Shown: positions 56,600-64,000 of the stretch, in pieces
Position numbering within the stretch: the first letter of the stretch is position 1
How the letters are laid out: the number at the start of each line of letters is the position of its first letter
Assembly (NCBI GenBank): GCA_015680685.1
Contig: MNCI01004505.1
Span: forward strand, 714,686-778,685
Origin: Gnetum montanum
Lineage: Eukaryota > Streptophyta > Gnetopsida > Gnetales > Gnetaceae
Direction: 5' to 3'
Length of the DNA stretch: 64,000 nucleotides
The notes under the pieces: model-generated
Database searches by the model: none
Seen by the model: the letters and a program-made list of their open reading frames with translations, nothing else
What the model was told of the DNA's origin: nothing
Made by a program: the position numbers and the translations under genes

Positions 56600-59348
56600 C
56601 AATAAAGCTGGATTTACTCTCTCTTCAAATAAAAAAAAGTCCTTTACAATGATAAAAATAGGTTAAGGTTCATTACACATCTAATGGGTTAAGGTTCATT
56701 GATCATTCCTTCTAGGAAAAGTCTACAATTAAGTCAAGTAAATAAGTGGTGGTTAGGGTATTGATTTCTGCTTGGATTAGCAAAGTAAGTAGCTTGCCAT
56801 ATACAAGTTCATATGTAGATTACCCAATAGGAAGTTTCTAGATTGATTGGTATGCTCATAGAGCATCGTTAAGCTTAGTACTCCAGTCCTTCCTATACCT
56901 ACTAATAGTTCTAGGTAATATACCTACTAATAGTTTCTCTATTAGTGATTTTAGCTTGACCATTTTCTTAGGGATGATATAGTATAGTGATTTTATAGTT
57001 AACCCCAATGCGTTGCATTAGTTTCTTAAATGGAGTTCTTGTGAAAGGTGTCACGTTGTGTAAGATTAGTAAATTTGGTACTCCAAATATATTCATATGT
57101 TGGAAAAATTTTATAGCTATGACTGTTGTAATCAATAGTCATAATTATGTATGATTTTCCATTCAACATCAATGTAATGGGATCCATGAAATATATTCCC
57201 TAGATATTTAATGATTTTAATAATTGTTTTGACCCTTCATGTTTGGCTATCAATCCTCTATCTCTTTGACATGTTTCATAAGATTATGCAAATTAGTGTG
57301 CATTCTAAAATACAGTAGGCTATAAATAACCTACCATAAGAAGTTTCATACTAGTCCTTCTTCCTGTGTAGTAACCACCACATGATCCTTCATGTACATC
57401 TTGTAGGACTTTTTACGAATATTTTTTGGGAACACACCATCAAATTAATCCATCTACACAAATCTTATATATATTACCTTGAATTTTCATAAACTACTTA
57501 ACCTATGGAGAAACTATTCCTTCTTCTTGTTATCCCGTTTAGTAGGGATTTCTTGTGATGTTAGATAGGCTATAGTTTGTAATCTAGAACTTTGCTACTA
57601 AATCTACAACATTTGCTAATTTTATAAAGAAGGATTCATCTAGGAATTGATCTAACAAAGGTTCTTCATGATCTTATGGATCCCAACGTAACCTTAACAA
57701 AAGATTAGCTACTACATTCTATGTCCCTTTCTATCAATTATGGTGATGTTGAATTGTTGCAATATTAGAAGCTATCTTATTACTCTTAGGACTAACCACT
57801 AGTTTATTCATCAAAAATCTAATTGTACTATGATCAATGTAGACATAGACTAGATAACCAAGCACATAGTGTTTGAATTTCTTAAGTGTGTACATCATAG
57901 CCATGAGCTCCTTTTTTGTAGTGGTGTAATTAAGGTGTGCTCCAATGATGTTATGGCTAGTGCAGTGATTGTAATAAGATACTTTTCTAAATATCTCATT
58001 AAGTAAGTACAACCCCTAGTTCATAGTTTGAAGTGTCTATCATAATGTAAAAAGGTCTTGACCAATCTAAAGCCCTTAAGATTAGAGTCTCAATTAACTT
58101 CTATTTTAGACTCTCAAATTCCTTTCACATTATTTTAACTAAACAAATGATGCATCCTTCTTGTTAGTTCCACAAGTGATTTTTTCATCTTTAAAAAGTT
58201 CTTAATAAATCTTCTATAGTATCATGTATGACCAAGAAATGATATGACATCCTTAACTATTTGTGCTCTCTAGGTAATGTCTAGATGACTCTTATTTTAT
58301 CAAGATCTACCTTAATTTCTTTTTTTGATATTTTATGCCCTAAAACTATGTCTTCTTGGTCCATTAATTAGCTCTTTGCTAATTAAGCTTTAAATTTATC
58401 TCTACACATATTTTCTTTTCATAATGTATTCTAAATGGTCTAGAGCTTTCTCAAAGTTAGGTCCATACGTGAAGAAATCATCTATAAATACTTTGCCCCA
58501 TTACCAATCTATTTTTGAAATATGTTAAGGGTAAGTCTTCCGAATGTCATAGGAGCATTGCATAGAATAAATGGCATTTTTTTATATGTGAACATTCCCC
58601 ATGAGCTAGTAAATATAGTCTTGTCTTAATCTTCTAGTGTGTTATGAATTTGAGTATATCCACTATACCCATCAAGAAAACTGTAATACTGATGTCTTGC
58701 TATAGTATCTAAGACTTGGTCAGCAAATGATAAAGAAAAATGGTCCTTAAAATTTGCCACATTAAGGAGTCTAAAATCTATACAAACCCTCCATTAAGTA
58801 CCCTAAATCCTACTTTGAGTAATTTCTCTAACTCTTGTTTAACTACTTTTGTAAGTTTTAGATTCAATCTGCATTGTGGCTAGTGGTATGATTAACTACT
58901 AGATTTGTGTAGATGCAGTGTTGGAAAATACATGAATTTATGTCCATTATCTCATCATAAGACCATGCAAAGCTATTGGCTATTTTTTTATGATCTCAAG
59001 TAATCTTTGATTCTATTTTTCATCTATATTGGCATTAATAATTATTGATTTCTCATTATTCATAAAGACATATTCTATCATACCTAGTAATGTCTTGAGT
59101 TCTAAGGGTTTTGGTTTAATTTTATCAGGAATTTCTAGCTTTTCCCATTCAAAATTATCTTCTTACTAAAACTTAGCATGGGAAAGTTGTATTTTTATCT
59201 ATTCTATCTCATTTTTTTCTTCAACATAGGCTCTTGTGATTTTCTTAACTAGTTCTATACAGATATTTGATCTTGATTCTATCTTATCAATCAAAAACTA
59301 GGTACCTTCTTGTTTGATGGCTTATGCATACAAGAACTATTATACACA
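56600..59348 (-). pseudogene. Older Ty3/gypsy pol, host of two later insertions
   Basis: Strongly decayed, minus orientation. RT at about 58470-58795 ('YYSFLDGYSGYTQI', 'LCNAPMTFGRLTLN'). RNase H is the open piece 57734-58012 ('LNYTTTKKELMAMMYTLKKF', 'VYIDHSTIRFLMNK'). Integrase zinc-finger and core are at about 57450-56950, and the 'PYELVYGK'-like motif is near 56800. The left end continues across the complete element to about 46460-46702. The right end is cut at 59348 by the third element. Confidence 0.85.
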
Positions 59349-60142
59349 TGATGAGTGGCGAGGTACCACTACACTCAACCATATGAATATGAGCATCTCA
59401 CGCGCAATTCGGTCGAACTCCAAGGACTAAGTGCTTGCACACCTTAATGGAACACTTAAGGTTAATCAATCGTTGTCCTCCCAAACTTACTTGTATTGTC
59501 ATGGTTGTATGGTTAAGTTTGAGGTATGTGATTTTTATGTCTTTTATTGTTTTAATGGCTTATGCTAATAGGGAGATGGTGAAGAGACTAACTGACTAAC
59601 TTATATTAACTATTCGCTACCTAAGTTCTAATTGTCCTAGCACCAGTATCTGTTCCAACTTGCCGCACACACCCTAAACCAGTGTAACGCTACTAGGATT
59701 ACCAAACACTACTCGTTATTGGGTTACCAAGCGTTACACATGTGATCGAAACAGTCATACTAAATGCACTTAACTATGAGAGTCAAGGGTTGAGAGAGAT
59801 TAATTATCTAGGAAAGCATTTAAACATTTAACAATAATTAAATCCTATTTAGCTTAGTCCATATGCTGCAAGGTTTATCAGAAAGTTTGTCTTTATTGCC
59901 GTACACAAATGTGTGCTCAGGTACAATTTGCTCGAATAAAGATCCATTCACTTTGAGACTCCTACTGCAGGCACATGGAAATTATTCTAACTCTAGAATG
60001 GTAAAACTTCTATAGTTTAGCTAAGGGTCTAGATCTAGATGGAGAAAGAAGGAAAAGCTACCTCTTATTTATAGAATTGGCGACAAGTTGCAATATCGCA
60101 TACGTGATATCATAGGGGCCGACGCAATATCGTGGCTCATCA
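59349..60142 (-). repeat. 3' LTR of the pol-deleted element
   Basis: 794 bp, begins tgatgagtggcgagg, ends cgtggctcatca. TATA-like 'cttatttatag' near 60064-60074 and gcaatatcgc/gtgatatc/gcaatatcg words at about 60090-60132. Confidence 0.92.
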
Positions 60143-60150
60143 TACCCCCA
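60143..60150 (-). promoter_or_regulatory. Polypurine tract of the pol-deleted element
   Basis: Minus strand CATGGGGGTA directly before the LTR, as at 47563. Confidence 0.82.
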
Positions 60151-62084
60151 TGACTGAATGAAAACTCGTCCTCAAGTTCCTTACAAAATATTGGGAAGGT
60201 ATGGGATTATTGACTTGAATGACACTAATGGTGAATGGGGTGACATGTGAATGGATCATCATTACAATACATGACAAATTAGTGTTCATGACAACAAAAG
60301 TGAATACTATACACATTTGACATACAGCCTTATTTGGTAGCTGAGAGAGAAGAGAGAAGAGAAGAGAGAGAGAAAAGAAGAAGTCTTTTGTTGCCGATGC
60401 CAAGATTGCGCCTTTCGTTGTCCATCTATAAGCGCATCATCAATCTTGTTCCTTGCATAACTGCTTCAGCACTAGTCCATTCTAAGTGTTTCCTCCAAAT
60501 CCAATCTGTTGCCATTTGCACACACAACATAGTATGATATTAGCAAGGGTAAATGAATCACAATGTAGTTAATACCTTGCCTCAGTGTAAGGTCCATTGG
60601 CTGAGTTGTGATATGGCTAATGCAAATTTGGAGATATAATACTGGTGGCTACCCAAGGTGTAGGGGTTAGTAGAAAATCAAAAAAATTGGACTAGGACCC
60701 CCATGACTGAGAGCGAACCTCCGACAGCGAGAGAATGGAAAAAGATAAGGAATAAGAAAGATGGAGAAAAAAGAACAACGACAACACCGATAAAATGGAT
60801 GTCAAAGTTGGAAATGAACAAAATAAATGTTTATTGCAAAAATGTTTAAGGGAAATAATTTAACGGATGTACCAAATAGGAATGTCAGTGGGTCCTCCCC
60901 AAAGCAAGCTCATGCCCTTAATGCCCTGACAATCCCACATTCAAAGAGTTCGTAGGCCCTAGAAATGTCATTTGGAAGCAAGAGTTAAATTCTTAACCAC
61001 AAGAGTTTACCAAAAAGAAAACAATGCATCAACCAAAACATGGACTATTGATATAACTGGCAATGAGGTGAAGAATGGAAAAATAAGGATGGAAAGAAGA
61101 GAATGGTATGGAGTCTCAAGAACAAGGTGGTGTACATCCCCTTGTGTGTTAATGGTTAATGTGACTTAGTAGATCTCATTCCAAAATCGGCCTCAAACCA
61201 ACCACATTCAGTGACTTCGCATTAATACACTTGGCCAATCCATCTACTTGAAGTAACAAAAATGCTTCCATCAAAAAGTCACCACCATTTTGACAAAATG
61301 AAAGAGGAGAAAGTAAGAAGCGAGAAAGGGCCTTAGTTAGAGGGAAAATTTTTATTTTGATTTAGTGCTTGTAGCCCATATGATTATTTTTTCTAAGGGG
61401 TGTGCTTTGAATTCCAATTGTGTTGTGTGTTTTTTTTTTTTTTTTTTGCGTGAGAACCACACCATGCAAAGACTTATTATTTTTATTAGCTTAGCTTCCT
61501 GATAATGGAGCACCGTTGGAATGGTAAGGAAAACCCAAGAAGAAAACATTCAAGCACCCAAGAGAATGGCCAACACAAATGCATCAAGTTCTCTTGAAGC
61601 CACACCCTTTTCAGTCCTTGAGTCCTTCCTTAGTTTGAGAAATGCCCAGTCACCGATTCATTGATAGTTCTTATTATGTAAGTAAGAGGACCATACAGTT
61701 CCAAGCTAAGAGAGACCATAGAAATTCATGGATGCATGGATGACATGGACTCATTGCCTGTTATATCAAAAGATCCATACCTTAGCATCAACATCATAAC
61801 TCAAAGGTAGAAACCAAACATTAGCAATCAATGGAATACAATTCATACCACCATCAGGAGCACTCATTAGGTGACAAACCTTAACAAAAAAACAAACAAA
61901 CACACAAAGAAATAAAAGAGTATAAAGGATGTTGCAAAACAAAAACAAGAAAAGTTAAAGAAATTTGTAAAACAAAAATGTGTAAAACAAAAACTTAAAA
62001 AGGAACTGAGGGCTGTGATTGATCAGCAGAGGTGGCCATCTCCCCCATGACTGAATTGAAAGGGAGAGATCTGAAATAATGAGC
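60151..62084 (-). other. Non-coding 3' region of the pol-deleted element
   Basis: Counterpart of 47571-49440, with the same conserved blocks and no supported gene. It contains a T-run at about 61431-61447. Confidence 0.7.
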
Positions 62085-63050
62085 ACTTGTTTGAATTTTT
62101 AGAAGTGTCCAACTTCTCCCAATTGATGTTTTCAGGTTAAGGGTTGGAAGTTGGCGATGCTCTTGTTTCAGTGTATCTATGTTTTTGTCATGAGCGCAAG
62201 TTGTTCCCCCAATTAGCTCCATGCATGTTGGTAGGTTGCTCTTTCGATCAGCTATCAACCACAGGGTGTCTCTTTGTTGTGTGGTTTCTACATACAGGCA
62301 CTTGTGTATGTTAATTTCTTGGGCACACTGGTTGCATGCAAGCAATGCTGAACATTCCTGCATGTCATCACACCCTGTATCACTATATGTGATGCATGGA
62401 ACTTTCTTCTTCTTGATCTTCGCAAAACTGTTTTCCTTAGATATCTCCAGGGAAAGATCGCAGATTCCTAGGCATGTGTTTATGGTACTTAGCCATGCCC
62501 TTCCCATTATTATTGGGAAGTCCCCTTTGTCATTGTTTACTTGTATCACCAGGAAATTGGCTGGGTATGACCAACCACACATAGTGGTAACAATGTTCTC
62601 CACCAGTCCCAAGGGAACAGTGATGGACTGGTTAGCTAGCTCTAAGAAAATATTGCTCTTCTTTAATGGAGGCAGGTTCTAGGCTTTATACATCTCTTGT
62701 GATATTAAGTTGACTCCAAAACCTGAGTCCAGAAGGGCTTTACGTGGTTCATTCCTAGCTACTTGAAGATAAATTAAAGGACTTCCAGGATCAGAGAATT
62801 TCCTGGGAAGGTGGCCCTACTTGATCCAGTCAATGATGGTATGTGTTAACATAACCGTGTGCGTTGAGCTCTGTTTTTGGTTTGAAGGGAGCTCTGAAGC
62901 CTTATTTGATCGAGAAGCGTTCGGAGGCTCAACCGCTTGTGGTTGTGAGAGCTTGTTTGGACTGTTGGTTCTGAAGAAAGGTCTTCTCTTTGTGTGGTTC
63001 TCAGAACCAGCAACAGATTGAAGGTTCACAGCTCTCATAACATTGCATTG
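62085..63050 (-). pseudogene. Protease region of the pol-deleted element
   Basis: Active-site region 'ALLDSGFGVNLI' near 62705-62745, then the open frame up from 61995 to 62612 with 'FLVIQVNNDKGDFPIIMGRA' and a Cys-containing linker ('CSALLACNQCAQE'). The frame runs over the deletion junction near 62085 into former non-coding sequence and ends at 61995, giving a chimeric C-terminus. A stop near 62682 separates the active site from the downstream frame. Confidence 0.75.
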
Positions 63051-63446
63051 TTGCGGTTAAGTGGGGAGTTCCCCTTGCATTGCTAGAGTGGGTGGTAATG
63101 GAGCTATTGGTGTGAGAGATGTGGATGGATTTGGAGGATGGTATGTATGTGGTGTATCTCCCCTAGGAGAAAGAGTCCTATAATACTCCTAAGCTTGGTA
63201 GTGATGTCGTGGTGTCACATGACCAACAGAGTCTGGTGGAGAGATTGGCTGCTGCACGTAGTAGCCATATGGATCCGGTTGCCGGTAAGGGTATTGTTGC
63301 CTAGGTGGTGGCATCCCCCATGACTGTGGGTATTGCCATTGCTGGTGTTGTTCAATAGGTTGTGGTGGAGTCCCACTTGGATAATATGTTAAGGGTTGGT
63401 GGAACTACCTTAGGTTACCCTAGGGATAAGGTAACCGATGGGGTGC

Positions 63447-64000
63447 TTATCGTTTGTTAAGTCTTGGGTTGAGTGCATACACCCCAGACTCTTGTAGATG
63501 TGAGATTATTCGGCAACATCCCTTAGGATGGTCATATTGGCATATCTCACATCCACCATCATTGTCTGTATCCGAATCCACAACCTCTTCAGTGATAGCC
63601 ATTTTACCCTTACCTTTGTTACGTGCATGGTCCAAATCCCTCTTTTTCTTTTTTTCATAGTCACTACTTCGCTCCTTAGACTCCTCTATGATTTTTAGAA
63701 TGGTTTCAAATCTACTATCTAAGGAGTCCCACATTTGGTATACCTTTTTCGACACTTCTGTTGTTAATTTTTGGAGTGGCAAGGTTTTCCTATGCACCAG
63801 CTCTTCGAGTGGTGACTCTTCCTCCTCCTCGTAGAATCTCACTCCCTTTTTTCGGAGGGAAGGATCACGGTTGTACTCTTCTGCACTTTCTCTCTTGCGT
63901 AGCTCTCCTTCTTCCTTAGCTACTTGCTTCAACAATCTATGAACCTGATGGAACCTAAGCTTTGATAATCTCCCTTGGGCATATGTTCCAAGGGTTCTTC
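63447..64000 (-). pseudogene. Gag of the pol-deleted element, partial at window edge
   Basis: Open from the window end to a stop at 63447, about 184 codons. It shares 'RTLGTYAQGRLSKLR' and 'GELRKRESAEEYNRDPSL' with the complete element's gag, followed by a charged segment and the zinc-knuckle-like 'CEICQYDHPKGCC'. Beyond the stop at 63447 the frame continues with more stops. It is better preserved than gag of the complete element over the shared part. Confidence 0.8.

Larger units (their letters stand above)
59349..64000 (-). mobile_element. Pol-deleted gypsy element, continues past window
   Basis: Same family as the complete element: 3' LTR 59349-60142, polypurine tract, 3' non-coding region, protease part and gag. 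RT, RNase H and integrase are absent. The non-coding region joins directly to the protease-RT linker near 62085, so about 2.9 kb is missing relative to 49.44-52.30 kb. Left target site candidate ACACA at 59344-59348. The 5' LTR lies outside. Confidence 0.88.

Overview
This window is nuclear DNA from a land plant, probably a seed plant with a large repeat-rich genome. The evidence is GT-AG introns, a plant clade-B type PP2C, a PLS-class pentatricopeptide repeat (PPR) gene, Ty3/gypsy elements primed by tRNA-Asp, Ty1/copia LTRs, plant LINEs and tRNA-derived SINEs. The species cannot be named. The old, slowly removed retroelements would suit a gymnosperm, but that is inference. Nothing bacterial or organellar is present.

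Layout. 1-3.4 kb is a decayed + strand Ty3/gypsy pol, broken by a solo LTR (577-1763) and an LTR end (1-351). 5.4-12.3 kb holds three diverged direct copies of one non-coding block; the last copy abuts the promoter of a five-exon PP2C gene (12832-14818, 389 aa) that carries a MAPK-docking-like motif. 18.2-20.3 kb is a LINE fragment between two 328-bp direct repeats. 21.65-22.11 kb is a small single-exon gene of unknown function. 22.3-23.5 kb is LINE-related relic. 24.06-24.25 kb has five ACGTGG (G-box/ABRE) motifs. 25.7-30.9 kb on the minus strand is a six-exon gene for an 841-aa acidic repeat protein with an N-myristoylation-type start; I reconstructed its splicing from phase-consistent GT-AG sites. 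31-38.5 kb is intergenic, with SINEs, a dispersed repeat, copia-type LTRs and a solo LTR (35924-36821). 38.6-40.1 kb is a PPR gene with an abnormal C terminus. 40.7-45.8 kb is a near full-length LINE with a 214-N gap.

46.7-64 kb is a nest of minus-strand Ty3/gypsy elements. A complete element (46708-56594) has two 855-bp LTRs, a tRNA-Asp primer site, a polypurine tract and the target duplication ACCAT. It sits in an older gypsy pol (about 56.6-59.35 kb). That pol is also cut by a third element (59349 to beyond 64000) which has lost RT, RNase H and integrase but keeps gag and protease.

The four host genes share no evident pathway. The PP2C probably acts on MAP kinase signalling, the PPR protein probably on organellar RNA, and the acidic repeat protein probably at a membrane. 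The rest of the window is transposon history plus some assembly joins marked by N.
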